Source of the DNA: Frondihabitans sucicola
GTDB lineage: Bacteria > Actinomycetota > Actinomycetes > Actinomycetales > Microbacteriaceae
Reading direction: 5' to 3'
Assembly (NCBI RefSeq): GCF_030296615.1
Contig: NZ_AP027733.1
Coordinates: 310,001 to 374,000 of the forward strand
DNA length: 64,000 nt
The notes beneath the pieces were generated by a model. It was not told the DNA's origin and did not search any database. It saw only the letters and a list, made by a program, of their open reading frames with translations. Below, piece after piece: positions 35,708 to 44,413 of this stretch. The first letter of the stretch is position 1. Every line of letters starts with the position of its first letter. A program made the translations under genes and the position numbers.

Positions 35708-36623
35708 TTTCGAGTCCGGCAAAGCGGCCCGCGACGCCATCACGAAGGCCGCTCGGAAGAGAGCGGGCGGCATGGGCCGGGCCGACGTCAAGCGCTTCGT
35801 CGACCAGGCGGACTACGACCGATTCCTCTGCCGGGTCTTCTCGCGTCCCGACGGACGTCTCCTGCTCAAGGGCGGGACGCGCATGCTCGCGCTCGTCCCT
35901 GGCGCGCGGCCCACGAATGACGTCGACCTCGAAGCTCGCGAGAACACGCTCGACGTGGCGGTGGAACTCCTGAAGGAGCTGGCCTCCATCGACCTTGGTG
36001 ACTGGTTCACCTTCACCTACCGCGGCCGCCAATCCGCGGGAGGCGACAGCCAGCCCGAGGTCGAGGCGACCAAGGTGATCTTTGACGTCTCCGTCGCTGG
36101 CAAGCCTCGCGGCACGATCAAGGTCGACCTCGCCCTTCATCCCCGGCCGAGCGCGCCCGTCGTACGGGCGACTCCAGACTTCCGGCTGGACATCGAGGAG
36201 TTCCAGACCTTCGACTACGCGATGATCGCCACCGAGGATCAGATAGCCGACAAGGCGTGCGCCATGATGTCCGTCTTCGGGGCCGCCGGTGAGGGGTCGT
36301 CGCGTGCGAAGGACCTCGTTGACATCGCGATCATCGCCCTCCACCTCCGCCCCGACGCGCAACACCTGCGCAAGGCGATCCGCGACGAAGGCGCGCGCCG
36401 ACGGCTCATGCCGTTCGACGCGCTCGTGGCGGCCGACGGCATCCAGGCCGGGTACGCCGGGCGGGCCGCCAGCAGCCCCATCCTCGGCGAGTACCGATCG
36501 TGGGAGCCCGCACTCGATCTCGCCAACCGCCTCCTGGGTCCCGTGCTCAGTGGAGACGTGTCGGAGGGCACTTGGGACCCTGCCAGCCTCTCGTGGGGAC
36601 CTCGGGCGGCTACGAGAGGGTGA
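35697..36623 (+). CDS. abiEii: AbiEii-family nucleotidyltransferase toxin
   Basis: 308 residues. LLKGGTRMLAL followed by TNDVDLEAR gives the nucleotidyltransferase signature GG-(S/T) and DxD, which bind metal and NTP. Later segments (ADKACAMMSVFG and SRAKDLVDIAIIAL) are typical of AbiEii/MNT toxins. These toxins act by transferring nucleotides to tRNA or other targets and cause phage abortive infection or plasmid stabilisation. The ATG lies inside the end of the antitoxin gene. Confidence 0.85.
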   Translation: MTPNFESGKAARDAITKAARKRAGGMGRADVKRFVDQADYDRFLCRVFSRPDGRLLLKGGTRMLALVPGARPTNDVDLEARENTLDVAVELLKELASIDLGDWFTFTYRGRQSAGGDSQPEVEATKVIFDVSVAGKPRGTIKVDLALHPRPSAPVVRATPDFRLDIEEFQTFDYAMIATEDQIADKACAMMSVFGAAGEGSSRAKDLVDIAIIALHLRPDAQHLRKAIRDEGARRRLMPFDALVAADGIQAGYAGRAASSPILGEYRSWEPALDLANRLLGPVLSGDVSEGTWDPASLSWGPRAATRG

Positions 36624-37083
36624 TCTCCCGGAATGCTTCTGGGCTCGCGCCAAGCAGCGGCTGGGACCCCTGCGGCATGTCGTAGCCCTTGTCCCATGGG
36701 AAGCGTGCGGATGTGTCGGGCCAGACCGCTTGGAGGGCATTCTTCTCGCCGTAGATGCGTCCGACGACGGTGAGGTCCGAGTCGTCCTCGGCGGCGATGA
36801 ATGCGAGCGGCAGATCGTTTCCGAGAAATCCCCGGACGACATCGCCGGGAGCGAGTCGAAGACCGTCCTTGATGACCTGCCCGATGTTGTTCAGCACGCC
36901 CTGAGCGGCAGCCATCGGGAGGCTCTCGATGATGACCTCGGCGTGCCCGAGGGCCGTGAACCCCACCGAGTAGGAGAACTGCGGAGCGCCATCACCGGCG
37001 CCCACGCCCTGTACGGCCCAGCCGTACTCGGCGATGAGTGCTTTCGTGCTCTCGATATAGGCGTCGATCTGCTGGTCGCTCAT
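36610..37083 (-). CDS. DUF4262-like protein
   Basis: 157 residues. QFSYSVGFTALGHAEVII near residue 35 and a C-terminal ALQAVWPDTSARFPWDKGY followed by QPLLG match the usual DUF4262 pattern, in which a conserved VWPD-PW motif closes the fold. Function of that family is unknown; it occurs widely in actinobacteria. It overlaps the convergent AbiEii gene by 14 bases at the stops. Confidence 0.75.
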   Translation of the reverse strand: MSDQQIDAYIESTKALIAEYGWAVQGVGAGDGAPQFSYSVGFTALGHAEVIIESLPMAAAQGVLNNIGQVIKDGLRLAPGDVVRGFLGNDLPLAFIAAEDDSDLTVVGRIYGEKNALQAVWPDTSARFPWDKGYDMPQGSQPLLGASPEAFREITLS

Positions 37084-37106
37084 GGTCAAAGTATGTCGCG
37101 CCGGGG

Positions 37107-37391
37107 CTACTGGGCGACGAAGTCGATGAGACCGCGCGTCCAGCCTGAGACGGCGTCGAAGTTCACGACAGTGAAGGCGCCGAACAAGAGGGCCAGTGCG
37201 GAGACGCCGAAGGACATGCACCGAGCTTCCATCTTCACGACGAAGTCGCCGTATGTATCGATCTGGGCCCGGGACGGCTTGATCACCAGGTGGTACGCGT
37301 GCTGGCCTGGCGCCAGGTATGCGCGGAAAGCGAAGACAGCCAGCGTGATACCGGCCGCGAGAAGGGCGACGAAGCTGACGTTGACGATCAT
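37107..37391 (-). CDS. Small two-helix membrane protein
   Basis: 94 residues. Helices at about 5-25 (FVALLAAGITLAVFAFRAY) and 60-78 (FGVSALALLFGAFTVVN), with a charged loop between. Last gene of the operon starting with the RNB-dsRBD gene; likely co-transcribed with 37398-37724. Confidence 0.7.
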   Translation of the reverse strand: MIVNVSFVALLAAGITLAVFAFRAYLAPGQHAYHLVIKPSRAQIDTYGDFVVKMEARCMSFGVSALALLFGAFTVVNFDAVSGWTRGLIDFVAQ

Positions 37392-37397
37392 GGTGTC

Positions 37398-37724
37398 CTA
37401 CTCGACGCTCGGAAGGGCTTTGACGATCATGTCGAGCGCGCCGAAGCAGTTGGTTGCGATCAGGAGCCCGAGGACCACCAGGGCGACGCCGACGAACCCC
37501 ACGCGGAAGGCGAAGTGGCGTGCGCGAGCGACCTGCCCATCCTCCCGGGTCGGCGATTCGGTCGAAGGCTGAGCGGAGCTGCGAGGCGCGAGGAGCGATG
37601 GGGCGATGTGGAAGGAGGCGTTCATCACGGCGGCCAGGACGAGCAAGAGCGCAAGCGCCGCCGCGGCGCCTCCGGCGATGGCGATGATGTGCCCTGCCAA
37701 GTGCAGGGGGGCCAGGTTGTCCAT
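37398..37724 (-). CDS. Small two-helix membrane protein
   Basis: 108 residues. Helices at about 10-34 (HIIAIAGGAAAALALLLVLAA) and 72-94 (VGFVGVALVVLGLLIATN), with a Ser/Pro/Arg-rich loop between. It lies 28 bases after the RNB-dsRBD gene and six bases before the next membrane gene. The two could anchor the RNase or simply be passengers. Confidence 0.7.
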   Translation of the reverse strand: MDNLAPLHLAGHIIAIAGGAAAALALLLVLAAVMNASFHIAPSLLAPRSSAQPSTESPTREDGQVARARHFAFRVGFVGVALVVLGLLIATNCFGALDMIVKALPSVE

Positions 37725-37751
37725 GGAGTGTCCTTCGATTCAGAGTCGGGA

Positions 37752-39554
37752 TCAAGCGGCGAGGATGCGCTGGCGAAGCGTCTCCGCGGCCTTGGTCTTG
37801 GCTTCAGCCTTGGATGCAGCGGTGGCCTCGGCAGTGAAGTCGGGGGCGGCCTCGTAGGTCGCGCGGCAGGTGAACTTGGGGGCCTGGGCGGTCCCGGTGT
37901 TCGCGATGTCGAAGGTCGGCGCGTGAAGGCGGGCCTTGGCGGCGTGCTCGTTGATCCAGGAGATGGGGTTCTCGTGCGTCGGGAGCGCCTCCTCTTTGGG
38001 GAGGGCGATCGGCGCGGGGGCCGCGATGCCCTGCTCTTCGTGGACTTGCTCCCCGATCAGGTGCAGGAGTGCTGCCTGCGCGGCGCGGTGACGGGCGAGC
38101 TTCACGGTCGTGGCGGAGCGAGGGAACAGGCGCTCCGGTCCGACGCTCGGGTGGATGGTGAAGACCGGCGCGTGCGGGGGCCGTCTTGACTCTCCTGGTA
38201 GGTGACGGGCAGGGCGTCAGCGTTCTGCTGCTGGTACTGATTCAGCAGCATCGAGGCCATGGCCGGGTTGTGCTCGTCGACGTAGGTGAGCAGGTCGAGC
38301 TTCAGTTCACGCCACGAGTCGTTGGCGCCGAGCACGTATGCGGCGTCCTGGTGGTCGAGGAGGCGCGCGTCGATGCGGCGGCGCACCTCGATCGCCACCG
38401 GCGCCAGGTAGGGACCCTTGGTGGCCAGCTTCAGGGTCTTCAGCCAGCGCTCGGTGGAGAGGTCGGCGAGGCTGTTCGCCCGCCCGACGGCCGTGAGGGT
38501 GCGGTCGACGTCCTTGGCTTTCTCGCGCGCGGTGACGGCCGCAGACCGCAGTGCAGCGGTCTCCCGCAGGGACTCTGCGATCTCGGTGAGGGACTCGGCG
38601 CTGTACGGCAGCTCGCGCTCGTCGAGCGCCGCGAGGAGCTGGCGCTGCGTGACGAGGTCGGCGTAGCGGCGGAGGGGCGACGTGGAGTGGGTGTACGACG
38701 GCAGGCTCAGCCCGTAGTGGCCGAGGAGGCGCGGGCCGTAGGTCGCCTTCTTCATCGTGAGCGAGGTTCGCTGGCGGAGTGTCCGGAAGTCGGCCGCGGG
38801 GTCTGCGGAGTTCTGAGCGACGCGGATGTCCTGGGCGATCTCGCTCAGGCTTGGCGCAACAGCGCTCGCCTGGTGGTTGCGATAGAGGATCGGCAGCTCT
38901 CGCTCGGCGGCCCATGCGGCCACGGCGGCGTTGGCGACGATCATCATCTCCTGGACGATGACGTAGGCCACGTTCCTCTCGATGTCGGCGAGGGGGATGA
39001 GCACGCCCTCCTCGGTGACGGTCCATCCGTCGGCGAGGTCGTAGAGCGCGAGGGCGCCGTCGTTGCGGCGGCGGTCGAGCAGGATCATCGCGAGGTGGTG
39101 GGCGGTGATGAGGTCGGGGCGCCACCGGTGGTCGGTCTCGTCGAGGGTGGTCGTCGCGCTGGCGTACGTCAGGGCGACCGGGTTCAGGGCGATGTCGCGG
39201 CGAAGCTCCCGGCCGACGACTTCGCCGGTCTCGCTCAGGTCGATCTGGATCGCGACGGTGGGTCGTGACTCCTGGTGCTTCAGGGTGGCGAGGTCTTCGA
39301 TGGTCTCGCCGAGCATCGGTGTGACGCGGCGCGGCCCGTAGAGGGTCCATCCCGCGGCGCGCGCGGCGAGGTCCTCATCGGAGCCCAGGGGGACGTGGTC
39401 GGCGACTCGGGCGACGTGCACGGTGACCCGGTAGCCGGTATCCGTCTTGTCGACGCGGAAGGCGTCGTCTCGATCGCGCGTGGTCGGCGAGTCGATCATG
39501 TAGACGCGCGGAGCTGCGCGGTCGACGGTGGTGGCATCGGTCGAATCGGACACT
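37752..39554 (-). CDS. RNB-domain 3'-5' exoribonuclease fused to two dsRNA-binding domains (one-base frameshift)
   Basis: About 600 residues once joined. RNB active site: D21 and the D27-x-D29-D30 cluster in IDSPTTRDRDDAF, matching the four metal-binding Asp of RNase II/R; later HYGLSLPSYTHSTSPLRRYA (about 279-298) is the family's substrate-channel motif. Cold-shock and S1 domains are absent. Residues from about 435 form a dsRNA-binding domain (LPVTYQESQDGP, then, after a frameshift at about 38188 in a G5 run, APVFTIHPSVG and TVKLARHRAAQAAL). A second one follows: NPISWINEH, APKFTCRATY and SKAEAKTKAAETL. RNB degrades RNA from the 3' end; two dsRBDs would target structured RNA. Start is the GTG at 39554. 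Confidence 0.82.
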
Positions 39555-39586
39555 GACGGTCCCCCTCGGGTCGGCTTGACGAGGCC

Positions 39587-39629
39587 ATCATCCGATCTCG
39601 CGTGGCGATGCTGCGCGGGATCGGATGAT
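39587..39629 (-). promoter_or_regulatory. Hairpin in the 5' UTR of the RNB-dsRBD gene
   Basis: ATCATCCGATC (39587-39597) and GATCGGATGAT (39619-39629) form a perfect 11-bp stem with a 21-base loop, inside the roughly 85-base leader. A natural target for the protein's own dsRNA-binding domains. Confidence 0.7.
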
Positions 39630-39645
39630 CGCATTGAACTGTCTT

Positions 39646-39662
39646 AGTGTAGCAGCTTGTCG
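39646..39662 (-). promoter_or_regulatory. TAGCA-N3 operator and promoter
   Basis: TACACT (39646-39651, minus strand) overlapping TAGCAGCTTGTCG (39650-39662), driving the RNB-dsRBD operon. Confidence 0.7.
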
Positions 39663-39679
39663 ACGACGGGATTCCGTGC

Positions 39680-39750
39680 TTGACGACGATCGAGAGCGCA
39701 TGTACTGTAACAACGAAAGCCCCGAGGGACGGGGCGCGAGAGGCAAGATC
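39680..39750 (+). promoter_or_regulatory. Type A promoter and AGGGA hairpin leader
   Basis: TTGACG 39680-39685, TACTGT 39703-39708 (17-base spacer). Stem GCCCCG/CGGGGC (39719-39724 with 39730-39735), loop AGGGA, then GAGAGG before the ATG at 39751. Confidence 0.88.
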
Positions 39751-40062
39751 ATGACCTTCATCACCTTCCAGCAGGAGTCCGACGCCAGCGGCAAGCGCCC
39801 CTGGCCGATGCACATCGCCGAGGACGGGGCCGTCGGCAACCAGCGGGCCTACCAGGGCGACCCCATCGCACTCATCGGCTTCCAGGCCGACGTCGACGTC
39901 CAGCACGTCGACCTCCTGAACAAGGACTTCCAGGCCGACCCGCAGCTCGCCGTCGGCATGTACCCGGTCTTCCAGGAGACGGGTAAGGGGTTCTACGCGG
40001 ACATCCGCAAGGTCGTCTCCGCCACCGTCGTCGAACAGGACTTCGCCGCCATCGCGAACTGA
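39751..40062 (+). CDS. Unknown 103-residue protein
   Basis: Compact alpha/beta protein with PMHIAEDGAVGNQRAYQGDP and two VDVQHVDLL-type strands; acidic. No cysteine or catalytic motif. Single gene between a type A leader and a terminator. Confidence 0.8.
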   Translation: MTFITFQQESDASGKRPWPMHIAEDGAVGNQRAYQGDPIALIGFQADVDVQHVDLLNKDFQADPQLAVGMYPVFQETGKGFYADIRKVVSATVVEQDFAAIAN

Positions 40063-40073
40063 CCTGCCGCATC

Positions 40074-40474
40074 AACAAAGGCCCGTCACCCCAAGGGGTG
40101 GCGGGCCTTTCTTGCCTGATCCGGCGCTTCGAAGCTACGCCGCGATCGCGCCCGGCGTCGGGGCGTCGTGGAAAAGGAATGGCCCCGCCAGGAGTTTGGG
40201 ACACTGGGCGGGGCCGCCTCGCCGCCGAGAGGAACCAAGGCAATGCGAGGAGTTTGAGGGGGCCGCCGAGGAGTTTGGGACACCCGACGGCCCGCGTGCG
40301 CCGGAGAGAGGTGATCAACGGCCCACGGTCTGTGGAGCTGCGACGTCGCAGCAGGTACGGATGAGTCACAGGCGCGACAGCAAGACCCTCCCAAAGGGCC
40401 CAGATGACGTGAGGCGGTTGACGAAGGCTGCCGGAGCTGCCCTGCCGGTCCGACTCAATGCGAGCTTTTCCGTA
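40074..40474 (-). ncRNA. Putative non-coding RNA of about 400 nt
   Basis: A type A promoter on the minus strand (TTGACG at 40504-40509, TACTGT at 40481-40486, 17-base spacer) faces a stretch with no convincing gene that ends at a strong bidirectional terminator (40078-40110). The RNA would contain CAAACUCCU three times (complement of AGGAGTTTG at 40190, 40248 and 40269), two of them within the 15-base repeat GTGTCCCAAACTCCT, and GGUUCCUCUCG (40226-40236), the exact complement of the leader segment CGAGAGGAACC. No AGGGA hairpin is present in it. The frames inside have the Arg/Pro bias of non-coding GC-rich DNA. Confidence 0.55.
40078..40110. terminator. Bidirectional intrinsic terminator
   Basis: AAAGGCCCG(T/C)CACCCC arms pair across a short loop, with a T tract on both strands. 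Confidence 0.8.
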
Positions 40475-40480
40475 GTCACT

Positions 40481-40509
40481 ACAGTACATGAAGACTGGCG
40501 TGACGTCAA
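40481..40509 (-). promoter_or_regulatory. Type A promoter of the putative ncRNA
   Basis: TTGACG and TACTGT at 17-base spacing on the minus strand, in the CATGTACTGTAG context of the hairpin-leader promoters, but followed by no hairpin and no gene. Confidence 0.75.
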
Positions 40510-40512
40510 CTC

Positions 40513-41625
40513 CTAGATCGAGCTGGCGCAGACGGGGCCGATCCCAGCGGCAACCGACTCCGGGTCCGTGAGCGGACGGGAGCACTTTCCGCAGTTGCCG
40601 GTGGTGTGCCCGTAGGTGGCCATCGCCGCGGTCGGGTCCTTCTGGATGCGCTGGAGGATCGAGTGTGCGTCGGCGCCGCGGATGTCGGCCAGTTCCCCTT
40701 CGAGCTGCTCCTTGAGGAACACGCGCCCCGCCCACTTGCCCTTCTCGGGCTTGTCGACCTTGTAGATCGAGACGCTGCCATCCTCGTTCTGGAAGGCGTA
40801 CTTGCCCTGGGGCATGGTCCAGCCCGGCTGCTCGCGCCGGGCGGCGGGAGCAGCGGCCTGAGGCGCCTGGGCGTAGGGCGAGTTGTTGGCGTCATCGTCG
40901 TCACCTGGACGGCGGACGGGCCACTGGGGCGGGATGTTCGCCGGAGCGTCGGTGTTGGTCGGGTCGCTGGCCTGCTTGCCGCGGAGGTACTTCTGGAAGT
41001 CGGCCTGCTGCTGGGCGTACCAGCGCTTCTGGTTCTCGTGCAGCTCACTCAAGGGAATCTGCACCTGCTCCGGGTAGCGCTGGGCGATCTTGTGCGCGAT
41101 GCGGGCGGCGGCAAGGCTGTCGGCGGACGAGTTGTGCGCGTTGTCGAGGGGGACGTTGTAGTGCTCGGCGGCCTGGGTGAGCTTGCGTCCGCCGCGGCGG
41201 TACTTGTCGACGTGCTTGTCGATGACGAGGGCGTCGACGATGTAGTTGTCCTGGGTGATGGGCACTCCGTGTCGGGCGCCCTCGGCCTCCATGACGGACA
41301 TGTCGTAGGCGAGGTTGTAGCCGATGATCGGGACGCCGCGCTCCTTGGCGCTGGCCATGCGCTCGTTGATCTCCCGGAGGACCTGCGCGGGCGGGTGCCC
41401 CTCGGCGCGGGCGCGCTCCGTCGTGACGCCGTGCACGGCCGACGCAGCCTCGGGAATCTCGATGCCGGGGTCGGCCATCCACTCGAATGTCTTGGTCTCG
41501 CCGGTGGTGCCGTCGATCTCCAGCCAGCTCGCGGTGACGATGCGGGCCTCGAAGACGTCGATGCCGGTGGTCTCCAGATCGAACGACACGAGGTCGCCCT
41601 TGTGCCAGGGGGTGAGTTCAGACAT
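40513..41625 (-). CDS. DnaQ-like 3'-5' exonuclease with a C-terminal zinc ribbon
   Basis: 370 residues. Exo I SFDLETTG (D16, E18), Exo II IIGYNLAYDMSVM and Exo III HNSSADSLAAARI give the DEDDh active site used for proofreading and RNA or DNA trimming. After about residue 190 a charged linker and a region with GKYAFQNEDGSVSIYKV follow, then a zinc ribbon (CGKC, then GIGPVC) of the type found at the end of many actinophage proteins (DUF6011-like). It may act as a polymerase proofreading subunit of the replicon or as a general exonuclease. AAAGG precedes the ATG. Confidence 0.8.
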   Translation of the reverse strand: MSELTPWHKGDLVSFDLETTGIDVFEARIVTASWLEIDGTTGETKTFEWMADPGIEIPEAASAVHGVTTERARAEGHPPAQVLREINERMASAKERGVPIIGYNLAYDMSVMEAEGARHGVPITQDNYIVDALVIDKHVDKYRRGGRKLTQAAEHYNVPLDNAHNSSADSLAAARIAHKIAQRYPEQVQIPLSELHENQKRWYAQQQADFQKYLRGKQASDPTNTDAPANIPPQWPVRRPGDDDDANNSPYAQAPQAAAPAARREQPGWTMPQGKYAFQNEDGSVSIYKVDKPEKGKWAGRVFLKEQLEGELADIRGADAHSILQRIQKDPTAAMATYGHTTGNCGKCSRPLTDPESVAAGIGPVCASSI

Positions 41626-41716
41626 GCGTGACCTTTCGACGTCCTCCACGCTTCCCTAGTCGGATGCGCGGTGGGGTGGGCGACTTCGCCCTTTTTGAAG
41701 CATTTGGTGCCCGATT

Positions 41717-42186
41717 TCAGGCGAGAGCGTCGCCGACGGGGAAGGGCGTGAGAGTGAACGAGCCGTCGGCATCGATGCGGAGCACGTGCTGGCGATCGTT
41801 GACCGTCCCGTGCGCGACGTAGCCGCTGTGGCAGTCGCCGTCTTCGATCAGTTCCACGGGGAGTGCGGAGCCGAATGCCCGGGCCTCCTCGATGGGGATG
41901 CGGATAGCGGGCGAGATGACCTTGGCCACCTCGTCCGCCCAGTCTTCGGCCGCCTGGTCGGCGTGACGGCTGTCGTGGCCGTGCAAGGCCAGCCGATAGC
42001 AGGCGAAGATCGTGGCCGCGAGGGGCAGCAGGGTCAGCGCTCCATGCAGGCCGATGACTCGCATGGTGATCAGCGCGCCCATGCCGAGGACGAGGAGACC
42101 CCGTGGAGGATGCGGAAGGTGAGCGCGTAGCTGCGGAACTCGGCGACGTGGAAGGCGTCGTGGGCGATGTCCGTGTCGAAGCGCAT
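41717..42186 (-). CDS. Small membrane protein of unknown function (one-base frameshift)
   Basis: About 156 residues. The start at 42186 overlaps the upstream stop (TGATG). N-terminal helical part MRFDTDIAHDAFHVAEF, then after a frameshift near 42106 in a G4 run two hydrophobic helices (LLVLGMGALITMRVIGLHG and LTLLPLAATIFACYRLAL), then a soluble domain ending with HVLRIDADGSFTLTPFP, the pattern shared with 14560-15072. Confidence 0.65.
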
Positions 42187-42662
42187 CAAGCCGCCATCGG
42201 GAGGTCGCGCACCAGATTCTGTTCGGCCCAGGCGCTCACGGCGTCCCAGAATTCATCCCGCTCGTCGCGGGCGCGCTGGCCGCGTTCGCATTCGGCCGGA
42301 TCGATGTCGTCGACTCCTCCTGCGCACTCAGGGCAGAAGGTGCCGATGGGGCTCTGGTGGCAGAGGCCGTCGTAGTGATCCATCTCGTAGGCGTCGATCG
42401 CGGCCTTGTACTCGGGCCAGCGCTCGTCGCTGTAGAGGTCGGTGAAGGGGATGTACTGCATCCCGTCGAACTCCTGGCCGGGTGCGTCGGGCGCGGGATG
42501 GACGCAGTCCGTGACGTACTCGTAGGCCATGACGTCCGAGTGGAAGAAGCTGCTGTGCGCGACAGCGGCGTTGAGGGTCGTCACCTGGAGGGCGTTTTCG
42601 AGGTTCTGCTCGTCCGTGGCGCCCTCGGTGAACGCGTAGGCGGCATAGGTGATGCGCGTCAT
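42186..42662 (-). CDS. Unknown 158-residue protein
   Basis: Acidic, aromatic-rich protein with CHQSPIGTFCPEC near the C-terminal third, a possible zinc site (His and three Cys). No membrane segment. Operon member between 42737-43231 and 41717-42186. Confidence 0.7.
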   Translation of the reverse strand: MTRITYAAYAFTEGATDEQNLENALQVTTLNAAVAHSSFFHSDVMAYEYVTDCVHPAPDAPGQEFDGMQYIPFTDLYSDERWPEYKAAIDAYEMDHYDGLCHQSPIGTFCPECAGGVDDIDPAECERGQRARDERDEFWDAVSAWAEQNLVRDLPMAA

Positions 42663-42665
42663 GGG

Positions 42666-42740
42666 TCAAGGCTCCCTGTGGGCCACGGTGGGCGCCCCGT
42701 CGACGGACGCGACAGGGTTGGAGACGGCTTCGAGCTTCAC
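42666..42740 (-). CDS. Possible coupling peptide (24 residues)
   Basis: GTG overlapping the stop of 42737-43231; stop just before the next start. Could keep ribosomes moving between the two genes. Supported by position only. Confidence 0.2.
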   Translation of the reverse strand: MKLEAVSNPVASVDGAPTVAHREP

Positions 42741-43231
42741 GCGTGGACCCCCTCGGTGACGACGTCGATGTCGCCGTTGTGACGGACGTAGATGGTCGTC
42801 TGGTGATCGTCGACGCAGCCCCGGAAGGCGTATTGGAGGCCTGCATTCAGGGTTTCGAAGTGAGCGGCCTGAACGAACGCGTTCGCCTGCTCCATCGACA
42901 GGCCGCGCGTTTTCATGAGCTGGACGGCGACGGCGGTGTTGAGGAGATCGCGGTCCCTCAGGGCCCTGCGCTTCCAGAGCATGAGTCGGACACGCATGAT
43001 GCAGGCGATGGCGGCGACCGCGAGCACGCCGAGGAGGATGAGCCCGTAGGCCGATGACGTGAGGGTGCTCGGGGCGACCGAGAAACCGAGGATGGCGCCG
43101 ATTCCGAGCGGCGCGAGGGCGTAGTAGGTCGTCTCGTTGGCGCGCCGGACGACGTCGGGCGTGTATGAGGCACTGGAGGCGGCCATGGCCCGAAGATTCC
43201 GTCCAGCCGGAGGACGAGTGAGTGTCGTCAA
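42737..43231 (-). CDS. Membrane protein of unknown function
   Basis: 164 residues. Two helices at about 45-90 (LAPLGIGAILGFSV and YGLILLGVLAVAAIACIM), then a soluble domain with VAVQLMKTRGLSMEQANAFVQAA and the C-terminal QTTIYVRHNGDIDVVTEG, again the short strand-turn-strand end seen in other membrane proteins here. The start is unusual: after CAGAGGGGGCACC the sequence is ATTTTGACG, where other leaders have ATGAC. I use the TTG at 43231; ATT three bases earlier is the alternative. Confidence 0.65.
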   Translation of the reverse strand: MTTLTRPPAGRNLRAMAASSASYTPDVVRRANETTYYALAPLGIGAILGFSVAPSTLTSSAYGLILLGVLAVAAIACIMRVRLMLWKRRALRDRDLLNTAVAVQLMKTRGLSMEQANAFVQAAHFETLNAGLQYAFRGCVDDHQTTIYVRHNGDIDVVTEGVHA

Positions 43232-43292
43232 AATGGTGCCCCCTCTGCTCCGTCCCTCGGAACATCGTTGGGCTTAGTGTAGCAGGTTGCTA
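43232..43292 (-). promoter_or_regulatory. TAGCA-N3 promoter combined with an AGGGA hairpin leader
   Basis: TACACT (43276-43281) overlaps the perfect palindrome TAGCA-GGT-TGCTA (43280-43292). The leader has stem GUUCCG/CGGAGC (43258-43263 with 43247-43252) and loop AGGGA. The only case where the two systems meet. Confidence 0.75.
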
Positions 43293-43306
43293 CGGAAGGG
43301 GCATGG

Positions 43307-43338
43307 AGCCCCGCCGCCCCAAGGTGGGTGACGGGGCT
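43307..43338 (-). terminator. Intrinsic terminator-like hairpin
   Basis: AGCCCCG pairs with CGGGGCT, with further GC pairing inside, directly after the stop at 43346. Confidence 0.6.
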
Positions 43339-43345
43339 AGAAGCC

Positions 43346-43591
43346 CTATCGGTTCGAGCGCAGCGCCCGCCCCGGGATCATGGGCATGTCGTCGTCGGGG
43401 CTCTCGCCGCGGTGGACGCTGGTGCCGAGAATGCGGCCGCGGTCCTCGCCCGTCTGGACGATGGCAGTCAGGCGCATGTTGCCCAGGGTTGGGTAGTAGA
43501 AGATCGAGCCGACGCGCATCGCGTCGCCCTCGACATCGTGGACGACGGTGATCTCTGCGGTGTCGTTGCTCGCGGTGGCGCTGCTTGTCAT
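43346..43591 (-). CDS. Unknown 81-residue protein
   Basis: Beta-rich small protein (ITVVHDVEGDAMRVGSIFYY, then RLTAIVQTGEDRGRILGTSV) with a Pro/Arg end. Possibly an SH3-like or similar small barrel, judged only by pattern. Start fixed by the type A leader. Confidence 0.78.
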   Translation of the reverse strand: MTSSATASNDTAEITVVHDVEGDAMRVGSIFYYPTLGNMRLTAIVQTGEDRGRILGTSVHRGESPDDDMPMIPGRALRSNR

Positions 43592-43657
43592 GGTGTCCTC
43601 TCGTGCCCGTCCCTCGGGCTCGTGGTTCTACAGTACACGCTTAGGCCAACATGTCAA
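43592..43657 (-). promoter_or_regulatory. Type A promoter and AGGGA hairpin leader
   Basis: Minus-strand TTGACA (43652-43657) and TACTGT (43630-43635). Stem GCCCG/CGGGC (43605-43609 with 43615-43619), loop AGGGA. Confidence 0.86.
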
Positions 43658-43683
43658 CCGACCAGGCTCGGTAGTCTCGGGGC

Positions 43684-44346
43684 ATGTTCATGAGCCCGCC
43701 TGCCGCGATGGCCGATCCCGAAGTACGCGCCGAACGCGAAGCCATGAAAGAGACCAGCGTGGCCTACCGGCCCCTTGCTGAATACGAGCGCCTTCTGACC
43801 GAGCGACGCCTCGCGGCCTGGAAGGATGGCGACTTCCCGGTTCGCGTCCCATCCTTCGACCCCGCCGATGCGGGCGCGGATGCCAAGGTTCTGATTCTGC
43901 TTGAGTCCCCCGGACCAATGACGAGCACGGAGCGTGAAGGCAGGCGACAGGGTTCCGGATTCATCTCCCCCGACAACGACGACTTCACGGCCCGCAATAC
44001 ATGGTCCGCTCGACACGAGACCCGGCTCGATGAGGGCATCGCTCTTCAGTGGAACATCGTCCCCTGGCTTCTCGCGGTCGGAGTCCAGACGCCCACCTCG
44101 GACGAGGTTCGTCAAGGGGCCCTGGAGCTGCGGCGCCTTCTCGAATATTTGCCCAGGCTGGAAGTGATCGTCGCATGCGGCAAGCCTGCCCAGGACGCCC
44201 TCACGCGCTTCATCGAGCCTGCCTACGAAGGGAAGTATTCCTACCTGAGGACGTGGCATCCAGGGCAGCGAGCTATGGCAGTGCGGGGGCGTCGCGAGGA
44301 GCTGGTTGCCGTGTTCGGACGAGCCGCTCGGCTCGTCGGCGCCTAA
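43684..44346 (+). CDS. Uracil-DNA-glycosylase-superfamily protein
   Basis: 220 residues. The central fold has VLILLESPGPMT followed by GSGFISPDNDDFTARN and WNIVPWLL, the pattern of the UDG superfamily's first motif and its substrate-pocket Asn/Trp segment; YLRTWHPGQRAM near residue 200 matches the second motif (HP-x-x). It would remove uracil or act on another damaged or modified base. The N-terminal 65 residues are a helical extension. Candidate anti-mutator or base-modification factor. Confidence 0.7.
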   Translation: MFMSPPAAMADPEVRAEREAMKETSVAYRPLAEYERLLTERRLAAWKDGDFPVRVPSFDPADAGADAKVLILLESPGPMTSTEREGRRQGSGFISPDNDDFTARNTWSARHETRLDEGIALQWNIVPWLLAVGVQTPTSDEVRQGALELRRLLEYLPRLEVIVACGKPAQDALTRFIEPAYEGKYSYLRTWHPGQRAMAVRGRREELVAVFGRAARLVGA

Positions 44347-44413
44347 GTGGCTCGTCTCATGATCTCGGCCGTGACCGAGGCCAGGAAGGTGGGTTTGGCG
44401 GCGAAGTCGACCA

